Below, in pieces: positions 1 through 5,669 of a stretch of 5,669 nt of DNA (the first letter of the stretch is position 1; every line of letters starts with the position of its first letter). A program made the translations under genes and the position numbers. The stretch is from contig JABJIU010000076.1 in NCBI GenBank assembly GCA_018661145.1, positions 1-5,669 of the forward strand, given 5' to 3'. Source of the stretch: Pseudomonadota bacterium. GTDB taxonomy: Bacteria; Pseudomonadota; Gammaproteobacteria; Arenicellales; UBA868. The notes beneath the pieces were generated by a model. That model made no database searches and had not been told where the DNA came from. It was given only the letters and a program-made list of their open reading frames with translations.

Positions 1-347
1 AGATCTGGCGGCACAACACCAAACCAGAACTTGGCATCCTGATCGGACATGTTCACCCTCATCAGTTCACCCGGCTTTTCCGACGCAAACATCATGCTCT
101 GCTCAAGCGTGTCTTGGTCGATCCCAAGGTCCTGAGCCATACGCTCATATCGCATGAACGAAGCCTCGTGACACGAAAGACAGTAGTTGACGAACGTATG
201 CGCTCCATTGCGCAACGATACTTTGTCGGAGAGGTTGATGTAGGCCGAATCCAGGTGCTGGTTGCCGCCACCCGCCGTCAGTCCGGCAGGTGTCCACAAC
301 ATGCAGAGCACCGGCAGCAGTCTTGTCATTATGCTTTTCATTGTCAT
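1..347 (-). CDS. petC: Cytochrome c1 of the bc1 complex, N-terminal part (cut by window edge)
   Basis: This is the c-type heme subunit of complex III; it passes electrons from the Rieske cluster to soluble cytochrome c on the periplasmic side. My translation gives 115 codons before the left edge. A signal peptide is visible (K4 and R9, a hydrophobic stretch around residues 10-18, likely cleavage after LTA at residue 25). The heme-attachment motif is CLSCH, residues 56-60, at 182-168, inside the family context VNYCLSCH followed by FMRY. The methionine ligand and C-terminal membrane anchor fall outside the window. The start abuts the petB stop directly. Three in-frame ATGs exist, at 347, 341 and 329. 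I took the first, but a weak AGGG (354-351) is better spaced for the second (9 nt against 3 nt). Identity is secure from the motif and from its place after petB; the exact start is not. Confidence 0.93.
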   Translation of the reverse strand, partial: MTMKSIMTRLLPVLCMLWTPAGLTAGGGNQHLDSAYINLSDKVSLRNGAHTFVNYCLSCHEASFMRYERMAQDLGIDQDTLEQSMMFASEKPGELMRVNMSDQDAKFWFGVVPPD

Positions 348-1592
348 CTACCCTACGCGATCCGGTTCGGCTTTTGTCGGGTCCAATCGCGTGTAGATTG
401 GCATCAGCAGGAAAAATGCGAAGTAAACCACCATGCCAATCTGTGCCCAGATGACATTCTTGAACAGGAAGAGATCAATATGACCGGGGTTCTTAGTGCC
501 GAGGTACCCCAGCATGACAAAGGTCACCGCAAAGACCGTGAGCGCCGTTTTGTACATCCAGCCGCGGTAACGGATGGAACGCACTTTCGCGCGATCCAGC
601 CACGGCAGGAAAAAGAACATCACAATGGCGCCACCCATGGCGATCACACCCCAAAGTTTGGCGCCACCTGGCAACCACTCAAAAGTGACTGCCCGCAGGA
701 TCGAGTAGTAGGGTGTGAGATACCACAAAGGCACAATGTCGGGAGGCGTCTGCAGAATGTCTGCAGGCGCAAAATTGTCTTTTTCCAGAAACCAGCCGCC
801 CAACTCGGGCACGAAGAAGACAATCCCGAGAAAGATAGTCATGAATACGGCCACCCCGAAGGTGTCCTTCACGGTGTAGTACGGATGGAAGGGAATCCCG
901 TCTACGGGATTTCCGTCCTTATCCTTGTTCTTTTTGATCTCAACGCCGTCGGGATTGTTGGAACCCACTTTATGCAGTGCAACAATTTTCAGATAAACAA
1001 GCAACGCCAGGAGCAACGGCAGCAGAATCACATGGAAAGCGAAGAAACGGTTAAGCGTCGCATCTGATACTACAAAGTCACCCCGAATCCACTCCGCCAG
1101 CGGCTCCCCGATCAACGGGATCGCGCCGAACAAAGAGATAATCACCTGCGCGCCCCAGTACGACATGTTGCCCCAGGGCAACAAGTAGCCAAAGAACGCT
1201 TCGGCCATCAGTGCGACATAGATCACCATGCCCAGCAGCCAAATCAGTTCACGGGGTTTTCGGTGTGAGCCGTACAGCATTGCCCGGAACATATGCAGAT
1301 AGACCACTAAGAAGAACATCGAAGCGCCCACTCCGTGCAGGTAGCGGACAAACCACCCCGCCGGAACATCACGCATGATGTATTCAACCGACGCAAAGGC
1401 GAGATCCACATCAGGCTTGTAGTGCATGGTCAGTATGATGCCGGTGACAATCTGCAGCACCAGCACGACCAACGACAACGCGCCAAAGTAATACCAGACG
1501 TTGAAGTTCTTCGGCACATAGTACTGCGCCATATGTTCATTCCAGACCTTCGACAGCGGGAAACGGTCATCGATCCAGTTGATCAGGCTCAT
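348..1592 (-). CDS. petB: Cytochrome b subunit of the bc1 complex
   Basis: This is the membrane-integral core of quinol:cytochrome c oxidoreductase, carrying the low- and high-potential b hemes and both quinone sites. It has 414 residues, normal for fused (b6 plus subunit IV) bacterial cytochrome b, with about eight hydrophobic helices (roughly 35-55, 80-105, 115-137, 183-206, 245-262, 312-331, 349-364, 380-397). Visible landmarks are H86 and H100 in helix B, H187 in helix D, the GYLLPWG turn (135-141), H207 with GSNNP (210-214), FHPYYTVKD (235-243), and PLWY (288-291) where PEWY sits in mitochondria. The lysine-rich insert after GSNNP (about 215-230) is typical of beta/gamma proteobacteria. 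Oddity: position 202, where the second helix D heme ligand is expected, is Lys rather than His. The start is supported by GGAGG 7 nt upstream and by the 4-base ATGA overlap with petA, which implies translational coupling. Confidence 0.97.
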   Translation of the reverse strand: MSLINWIDDRFPLSKVWNEHMAQYYVPKNFNVWYYFGALSLVVLVLQIVTGIILTMHYKPDVDLAFASVEYIMRDVPAGWFVRYLHGVGASMFFLVVYLHMFRAMLYGSHRKPRELIWLLGMVIYVALMAEAFFGYLLPWGNMSYWGAQVIISLFGAIPLIGEPLAEWIRGDFVVSDATLNRFFAFHVILLPLLLALLVYLKIVALHKVGSNNPDGVEIKKNKDKDGNPVDGIPFHPYYTVKDTFGVAVFMTIFLGIVFFVPELGGWFLEKDNFAPADILQTPPDIVPLWYLTPYYSILRAVTFEWLPGGAKLWGVIAMGGAIVMFFFLPWLDRAKVRSIRYRGWMYKTALTVFAVTFVMLGYLGTKNPGHIDLFLFKNVIWAQIGMVVYFAFFLLMPIYTRLDPTKAEPDRVG

Positions 1593-2191
1593 GCAGTTGC
1601 CTCCGTTTCTCCAACACCGATCACGATTCGGTTTTCGGAAACATAGGAGTGAGGCGGAATAACCAGATTGGTCGGCGCCGGAACATTCTTGTAGACACGG
1701 CCAGAGAGATCAAACTTGGACCCATGGCATGGACAGAAGAACCCACCGACCCAGTCACTACCCAGCCCGGACGCCCCACCCTTTTCGAATGCCTTACTCG
1801 GAGCGCAGCCAAGATGGGTACAGACCCCAAGCACTACCAGGACGTCAGGACGGATGGAGCGATGCTCGTTCTGGGCATAAGCAGGCTGCTGCTCGACGAC
1901 TTGTGAATCCGGATCGGATAACTCACCCGTCAATGATGCCATTTCTGCCAGCATCTCTTCGGTTCGGCGGAGAATCCAGACCGGCTTGCCGCGCCACTCG
2001 ACCACCTTCATCTGGCCGGGCGCGAGGTCATCGATTTCAACCTCAACGGGCGCTCCTGCAGCAAGTGCCCGGGCGCTGGGTTTCATACTCGCGACCAGCG
2101 GTACGGCCAGTGCCACTGCTCCAGCCAGGCCGACACCGGTGGTCACAGTCGTGAGCAGGCGACGCCTGCCGCTGTTTACTTCCTCAGTCAT
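1589..2191 (-). CDS. petA: Ubiquinol-cytochrome c reductase Rieske iron-sulfur subunit
   Basis: This 200-residue protein carries the [2Fe-2S] cluster that takes the first electron from quinol and swings to cytochrome c1. A twin-arginine region (GRRRLLT, residues 8-14) precedes one hydrophobic segment (about 15-35), as expected for a Tat-exported, N-terminally anchored Rieske protein. The hinge region is KPSARALAAGAPVEVEI (37-53). Cluster box 1 is CTHLGC (124-129) and box 2 is CPCHG (153-157). The expected ligands are C124, H126, C153 and H156, with C129-C155 as the disulfide. Box 2 continues SKFD, so Phe160 stands where mitochondrial proteins have Tyr. The frame is open to an ATG at 2239, but I chose the ATG at 2191: AGAGG lies 5 nt upstream of it, and the protein then has the usual short leader before the Tat motif. 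It is the first gene of petABC. Confidence 0.96.
   Translation of the reverse strand: MTEEVNSGRRRLLTTVTTGVGLAGAVALAVPLVASMKPSARALAAGAPVEVEIDDLAPGQMKVVEWRGKPVWILRRTEEMLAEMASLTGELSDPDSQVVEQQPAYAQNEHRSIRPDVLVVLGVCTHLGCAPSKAFEKGGASGLGSDWVGGFFCPCHGSKFDLSGRVYKNVPAPTNLVIPPHSYVSENRIVIGVGETEATA
1600..1604 (-). promoter_or_regulatory. Ribosome binding site of petB
   Basis: GGAGG lies 7 nt before the petB ATG, inside the last codons of petA. It is a near-consensus Shine-Dalgarno site and supports the start that overlaps the petA stop in ATGA. Confidence 0.8.
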
Positions 2192-2196
2192 GACAA

Positions 2197-2201
2197 CCTC
2201 T
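2197..2201 (-). promoter_or_regulatory. Ribosome binding site of petA
   Basis: AGAGG sits 5 nt before the ATG at 2191. It decides the petA start in favour of this codon over the in-frame ATG at 2239, which would add 16 residues without family resemblance and would start downstream of the predicted promoter with almost no leader. Confidence 0.7.
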
Positions 2202-2224
2202 GTGTAGATCAGCAAATGAACCGG

Positions 2225-2252
2225 GGGCGATGACAACATACCCCAGGGCGAT
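2225..2252 (-). repeat. Direct repeat ATCGCCC in the petA leader
   Basis: The heptamer ATCGCCC (minus strand) occurs at 2252-2246 and again at 2231-2225, 21 bp apart start to start, about two helical turns. Between them, GGGG at 2244-2241 can pair with the CCCC at 2227-2224 to form a weak 4-bp stem with a loop of about 13 nt. The pair lies at and just after the transcription start predicted from the -10 box, so it could be an operator or leader structure, but so short a repeat may be chance. No known factor is assigned. Confidence 0.3.
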
Positions 2253-2258
2253 AAAAGA

Positions 2259-2267
2259 ATTATAGCA
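2259..2267 (-). promoter_or_regulatory. Extended -10 promoter for petABC
   Basis: The minus strand reads TGC followed by TATAAT at 2267-2259: a perfect sigma-70 -10 hexamer with the extended TGn element. At the 17-bp distance the -35 position reads GCAGAG, a poor match, which fits an extended -10 promoter that depends less on -35 contacts. Transcription would begin near 2252, giving a petA leader of about 60 nt. It lies directly behind the stop codon of the DUF255 gene, and I see no hairpin-plus-T-run terminator between, so read-through from upstream remains possible. Confidence 0.6.
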
Positions 2268-2290
2268 AATTGCCGTTTTTTCTCTGCCCC

Positions 2291-4126
2291 TCAAGGCTTG
2301 CTTTGGATGGCAATTGCGACCTCGAGCGCCCGGATCCGCGACGGGAAAAAGAAAGCGTCGCCCAGCAGATCCTCATGAGCCCGGTTAAGTGCAGAGCGGG
2401 CTTTTTCTGCGAGCGAAACGATCTTCTTCTCCTCTGCCAGTTTAAGACTCACCTCTATCAGGACGGCATCCTCCGCGGGCAGTGCCTCGTCGCGAAGCAC
2501 TTCCTGCAGTTCGCTGCCCTTGAGCAGGGGGTCCCGCTCCCGCTGCCAACCATTGGCCCGATAAAAATCCCGCCAGGCAGTCTCCGTCACACGGTACGCA
2601 AGTTCGAGATCCTCTGGAGCCCTGGACCAGCGGCTGAACGCCAGCAACGCCCGTGCCGTGTAAGCGTAATCCGCCAGAGAAACTGTGCCTAGCGCCGACC
2701 CGCCAGCACTCGCACGGAAAAGCCGGTTGTTCTGCCACAAGGTGGTCTCGATATAACGCCTTATCTGTCTCGCCGCGTGAGCGTATACCGCCTGATCCGA
2801 TTGGGCTGCCCCTTCGACAAAAGCCTCCAGGGCCAGTGCGTTCCAGCCAGCCAGCACCTTGCTATCTACCGGCAATACACGTTGATCCCGAATAGCCCTA
2901 AGTTTTTCCATTCCTGAGGCAAGGGTCTCCTCAACTTCATCAGCGGTCCAACCCAACTGAATGGCAGCCGCTTCCGGAAGCGCCTGATTGACCAACAGGT
3001 GACCGAAATCAAACACCGCGGCTTCGGGAAGGGACCACACCGCCCGCAGTACGCGCTGTTCATCCCGGGTCAGTGCATTTTCCAGAGTGTCATCATCATA
3101 AAGGTAGTAGGCACCCTCACGACCCAGGTCATCAATGGCCGACAACGATGCCACCATTGCGCCATTGGTCGTCTGCATCCGGGTCAGCATAAAGTCGAGC
3201 ACTGCAAAGCCCACCGCTGCATAATCCTCTCGATCCAGTACCTTACCGGCCTCCAGATACAGCCGTGCAAGTTGCGCGTTGTCGTACAGCATTTTTTCAA
3301 AATGCGGAACGCTCCAGCCCGGGTCTACCGTGTAACGGAAAAAGCCGCCTTCGACATGATCGTACAGCCCACGCTGCGCCATCGCGTCCAGCGTCGTCTC
3401 CAATACTTCACGGACCCGCGCACTGGGCATCTGCTCGTAGCGGTTCAGGAGATACCTCAGTTGCGGCACATGCGGAAACCGGCTCTGATTACCAAACCCA
3501 CCCTCAAAGGTATCCGCCAGTCCAATCGCCATTTGTTCAAAGGCCTGACCGAGCGCGAGCACCTGCCCTGGTGTCAGTTGCGGTGACTTGTCGGCAAAGC
3601 CCCGAGGTCCGTGCTGACGGGCGATTGTGGCAATGCGCGACGGGTCTTCCTGCCACAGGGCGTCGATCTTGCCGATAACTTCTACAAAGGATGCCGGTGG
3701 CACGTAAAGCACCGCATACAGGGGGTAACCTTCCGGCGTCAGAAAAACGTTCAGTGGCCAGCCGCCCCGACCCTGGGTTGCCTGCACAAAAGCCATCAGT
3801 GCCTCGTCAACGGCCGGTTGCAGTTCACGGTCCACCTTGACCGGCACGAAGTCACGATTCAACGTCTTTGCAATACCAGGGTTTTTGTAGCTTTCGCCCT
3901 GCATCACATGACACCAGTGGCAGGAGAAATATCCTACTGACACATAGATGAGTTTGTTCTCCCGTCTGGCGGTTTTAAAGACATCTGGGCCCCACAACTG
4001 CCACGCCACCGGATCATCGCCATGCAGCGCAAGATACGGCGAGGGGTGGGACTGAAGCTGGTTGCCAAGTGCCCATGCCTGCCCCAACAGGCAAAGCCAC
4101 AGCAAGACACCGCCCAATACCCTCAT
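2291..4126 (-). CDS. Exported DUF255/YyaL (SPATA20-like) thioredoxin-domain protein
   Basis: This 611-residue protein has a likely Sec signal peptide (hydrophobic 3-15, AWA cleavage site at 17-19), so it is predicted to be periplasmic. Residues about 24-150 match the DUF255 thioredoxin-like domain (COG1331): SPYL (29-32), CHWCH (69-73, codons 3922-3908), VKVDRE (96-101) and GGWPLNVFLTP (121-131), which holds the expected cis-proline. The rest resembles the family's alpha/alpha-barrel part: GGFG with RFPH (209-219), EGGFFRYTVDPGWSVPHFEK (259-278), MLYDN (279-283) and LAGWNALALEA (425-435). The family's biochemical activity is not firmly established; a disulfide or redox role is inferred from CxxC. 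Other family signatures have drifted: DREERPD reads DRELQPAVD and GGTYFPP reads AVLYVPP. Family members I recall are usually longer (about 680-700 residues) and lack an evident signal. The ATG at 4126 overlaps the prlC stop by one base; an in-frame GTG at 4129 is the alternative start. No strong Shine-Dalgarno site is seen, suggesting re-initiation after prlC. Confidence 0.88.
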   Translation of the reverse strand: MRVLGGVLLWLCLLGQAWALGNQLQSHPSPYLALHGDDPVAWQLWGPDVFKTARRENKLIYVSVGYFSCHWCHVMQGESYKNPGIAKTLNRDFVPVKVDRELQPAVDEALMAFVQATQGRGGWPLNVFLTPEGYPLYAVLYVPPASFVEVIGKIDALWQEDPSRIATIARQHGPRGFADKSPQLTPGQVLALGQAFEQMAIGLADTFEGGFGNQSRFPHVPQLRYLLNRYEQMPSARVREVLETTLDAMAQRGLYDHVEGGFFRYTVDPGWSVPHFEKMLYDNAQLARLYLEAGKVLDREDYAAVGFAVLDFMLTRMQTTNGAMVASLSAIDDLGREGAYYLYDDDTLENALTRDEQRVLRAVWSLPEAAVFDFGHLLVNQALPEAAAIQLGWTADEVEETLASGMEKLRAIRDQRVLPVDSKVLAGWNALALEAFVEGAAQSDQAVYAHAARQIRRYIETTLWQNNRLFRASAGGSALGTVSLADYAYTARALLAFSRWSRAPEDLELAYRVTETAWRDFYRANGWQRERDPLLKGSELQEVLRDEALPAEDAVLIEVSLKLAEEKKIVSLAEKARSALNRAHEDLLGDAFFFPSRIRALEVAIAIQSKP

Positions 4127-5669
4127 CACCCCAGGCCGGAGTGTCTAAGCAGTGCATCGATCTTGGGCGGTCTACCGCGAAAGGCCGTGAAGTTCTCTAA
4201 GGGTTCGTTCACGCCACCTGATTCCAGAACCAATCGGACAAAGTCACACCCGCTTTGCTCATCAAAGATACCCTCTTCCTCAAAGCGGCTAAACGCATCA
4301 GCCGACAGCACCTCGGCCCACTTGTAACTGTAGTAACCGGCGGCATAACCTCCGGCAAAGATATGCGAGAAGCTGTTCTGGAAACGGTTAAAAGCGGGTG
4401 GGATAAGCACCGCGACTTCCTTTCTCACTGCATCAATCCGGGCTTGGAGTTCTTCGACCGATATGCTCGGGGAACCCTCATGCAACGCCATATCAAACAC
4501 CGAAAATTCAATCTGCCTGAGCATCTGCATGGCACTTTGAAAATTACGCGCTCCTCGCATCCGTTCAAGCAATGCCGACGGCAACCGCTCACCGGTCTCG
4601 TAATGCCCGGAGATCTGATTCAGGGCCTCAGTCTCCCAACACCAGTTCTCTAGAAACTGGCTAGGCAGCTCCACAGCGTCCCAGGGAACACCACTAATGC
4701 CGGAGACGCTGGGCTCATCCACCTGAGTCAAAAGATGATGCAGTCCGTGGCCAAATTCATGGAAGAGTGTGACGACATCATCATGCGTCAAGAGCGACGG
4801 CTTATCACCAACCGGCGGGATAAAGTTGCAGGTCAGAAAAGCTACCGGATTCTGGATCCCGCTGTCGGGAAGCCGACGCCTGCTGATGCAGTCGGCCATC
4901 CAGGCGCCGCCACGTTTGTGTGAGCGCGCATAAAGATCTAGAAAAAAGCACCCGCGCACGGAACCATCGTCATTCAGTAGCTCGAAAAACTGTACGTCGT
5001 CATGCCAGGCACTGGCACAGGATGTCTCTCGCACTTTTACCCCGAAAAGTTTCTCCGTAACAAAAAAGAGGCCCTCAAGCACCCTGGGTAATGGGAAATA
5101 CGGTCGGATTTCTTCATCACTGAAGGCATAGAGCGACTGCTTGAGTTTTTCCGAGTAAAACGCGATGTCCCAGGCTTCAAGATTCTGCTCACCACGTTCC
5201 GTCAGGGCGAAGCGGCGAAGTGTATCCAGCTCTTCGGTCGCTGCCTCCTTTGCACGCCCAGCAAGCGTTTGGAGAAATTCGCCGACCTCCTGGGCAGAGT
5301 CTGCCATCCGGTCCTCCAGCGCGTATTGGGCATAGTCTGCAAATCCCAACAGCGACGCCATCTCGGCGCGAAGCGCCAGAATCTGCACCATGAGAGAGCC
5401 GTTATCAAACTGTCCGGCATCAGGACCCGTATCGCTCGCCCGGGTTACGTAGGCTTCATACATCGTTTCCCGCAGTATCCGGTTTTCACAGAACATCATG
5501 AACGGAATGTAGGAAGGCGCCTGCAGAGAAAAACGCCAACCAGGCAAAGAGGCGTCTTCGGCCGTCTTGCGTGCAAGATCAATGGCGCTTTGCGGCAGAC
5601 CCTGAAGATCGTTTTCCTCCAGGATATCCAGGCACCAGTGATCAGTGGCATCCAACAGGTTCTGATCGA
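4126..5669 (-). CDS. prlC: Oligopeptidase A, M3 zinc metallopeptidase (N-terminus beyond window)
   Basis: This cytosolic M3-family oligopeptidase degrades short peptides, including cleaved signal peptides in E. coli. About 514 codons are visible and the frame is open to the right edge; E. coli OpdA has 680 residues, so about 165-170 N-terminal residues are missing. The TTG at 5655 is not the real start, because the residues before it (DQNL) continue the family's FS..VLDAT region. Counting from that TTG, the zinc site is HEFGH (299-303, codons 4761-4747), with the third ligand probably E329 in AVELPSQF. GISGVPWDAVELPSQF (319-334) and HIFAGGYAAGYYSYKWAEVL (431-450) are strongly conserved family blocks, the latter forming the substrate-binding helix. 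The end is SGLG then TGA at 4128-4126, overlapping the next gene by one base. The catalytic motifs are intact, so I expect a functional enzyme. Confidence 0.96.
   Translation of the reverse strand, partial: DQNLLDATDHWCLDILEENDLQGLPQSAIDLARKTAEDASLPGWRFSLQAPSYIPFMMFCENRILRETMYEAYVTRASDTGPDAGQFDNGSLMVQILALRAEMASLLGFADYAQYALEDRMADSAQEVGEFLQTLAGRAKEAATEELDTLRRFALTERGEQNLEAWDIAFYSEKLKQSLYAFSDEEIRPYFPLPRVLEGLFFVTEKLFGVKVRETSCASAWHDDVQFFELLNDDGSVRGCFFLDLYARSHKRGGAWMADCISRRRLPDSGIQNPVAFLTCNFIPPVGDKPSLLTHDDVVTLFHEFGHGLHHLLTQVDEPSVSGISGVPWDAVELPSQFLENWCWETEALNQISGHYETGERLPSALLERMRGARNFQSAMQMLRQIEFSVFDMALHEGSPSISVEELQARIDAVRKEVAVLIPPAFNRFQNSFSHIFAGGYAAGYYSYKWAEVLSADAFSRFEEEGIFDEQSGCDFVRLVLESGGVNEPLENFTAFRGRPPKIDALLRHSGLG

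Noticed and set aside
114..1067. A long open frame of 317 codons on the plus strand
   Set aside because: It is antisense to petC and petB, rich in His/Gln/Arg with no recognisable domain, and follows from the codon bias of the real genes. No promoter or ribosome binding site supports it.
2192..2239. A 16-residue N-terminal extension of PetA from the ATG at 2239
   Set aside because: The ATG at 2191 has a properly spaced AGAGG and puts the Tat motif near the N-terminus. The extension has no family counterpart and would start only about 13 nt after the predicted transcription start.
2265..2281. GCAAATTGC followed by a T-run on the plus strand, looking like a terminator
   Set aside because: The inverted repeat is only 4 bp with a 1-nt centre, which cannot form a stable hairpin, and the T-run is on the wrong strand for the genes here.
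2999..3586. Plus-strand open frame of 195 codons
   Set aside because: It lies entirely antisense to the well-supported DUF255 gene, and its translation shows no family motif.
5653..5655. TTG at 5655 as the prlC start
   Set aside because: The frame is open to the edge and the residues before TTG match the interior of oligopeptidase A. The protein would also lack about 165 N-terminal residues, so the gene is cut by the window, not shortened.
1..5669. GATC at both ends of the window (AGATCT at the left, TGATCGA at the right), suggesting a restriction-fragment clone
   Set aside because: GATC is frequent inside the window too, so the coincidence is weak. At most it hints at a partial-digest insert and has no biological meaning.
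1..5669. Search by eye for tRNA genes, CRISPR repeats, insertion sequences, attachment sites and phage genes
   Set aside because: The window is almost fully covered by five well-supported housekeeping-type genes. The one gap of about 100 bp holds only the promoter and short repeat described.

Overview
The window reads as chromosomal DNA of a gammaproteobacterium (or a close beta/gamma relative). All genes lie on the minus strand, so the biological order runs from the right edge to the left. The assignment rests on three things: an OpdA/PrlC-type oligopeptidase A very similar to the E. coli enzyme as I recall it, a three-gene petABC operon with a twin-arginine Rieske protein, and a cytochrome b with the long de-loop after GSNNP that is typical of beta/gamma proteobacteria. 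Nothing suggests mobile DNA: no transposase, tRNA, CRISPR or phage gene is visible.

Layout from right to left. (1) 5669-4126 holds the C-terminal three quarters of oligopeptidase A (prlC/opdA), a cytosolic M3 zinc metallopeptidase; its N-terminus lies beyond the right edge. (2) 4126-2291 encodes a secreted protein of the DUF255/YyaL/SPATA20 family: a signal peptide, a thioredoxin-like domain with a CHWC motif, and a long alpha/alpha-barrel-like region. It overlaps prlC by one base (TGATG), so the two are probably co-translated. (3) A gap of about 100 bp (2290-2192) contains a good extended -10 promoter and a 7-bp direct repeat. (4) 2191-1 is the cytochrome bc1 operon: petA (Rieske iron-sulfur protein), petB (cytochrome b) and petC (cytochrome c1, cut by the left edge). 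petA and petB overlap in ATGA, and petB and petC abut without a gap.

The three Pet proteins form the quinol:cytochrome c oxidoreductase (complex III) of the inner membrane. They take electrons from quinol through the Rieske cluster and cytochrome c1 to soluble cytochrome c, and recycle the second electron through the two b hemes. The DUF255 protein is predicted to be periplasmic, the compartment in which the Rieske domain and cytochrome c1 mature. A functional link is only an inference from position.

The observation most worth checking is in PetB. Three of the four canonical b-heme histidines are present (H86, H100, H187), but the position expected for the fourth is Lys202 (codon AAA at 989-987). 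Going from a His codon to AAA needs two base changes, so a single miscalled base does not explain it. Other points are a PLWY version of the quinol-oxidation-site PEWY motif, a Phe in place of the Rieske GSxY tyrosine, and a DUF255 protein that keeps its CxxC and barrel core motifs but has lost other family signature residues. I see no wholly new multi-gene system here.
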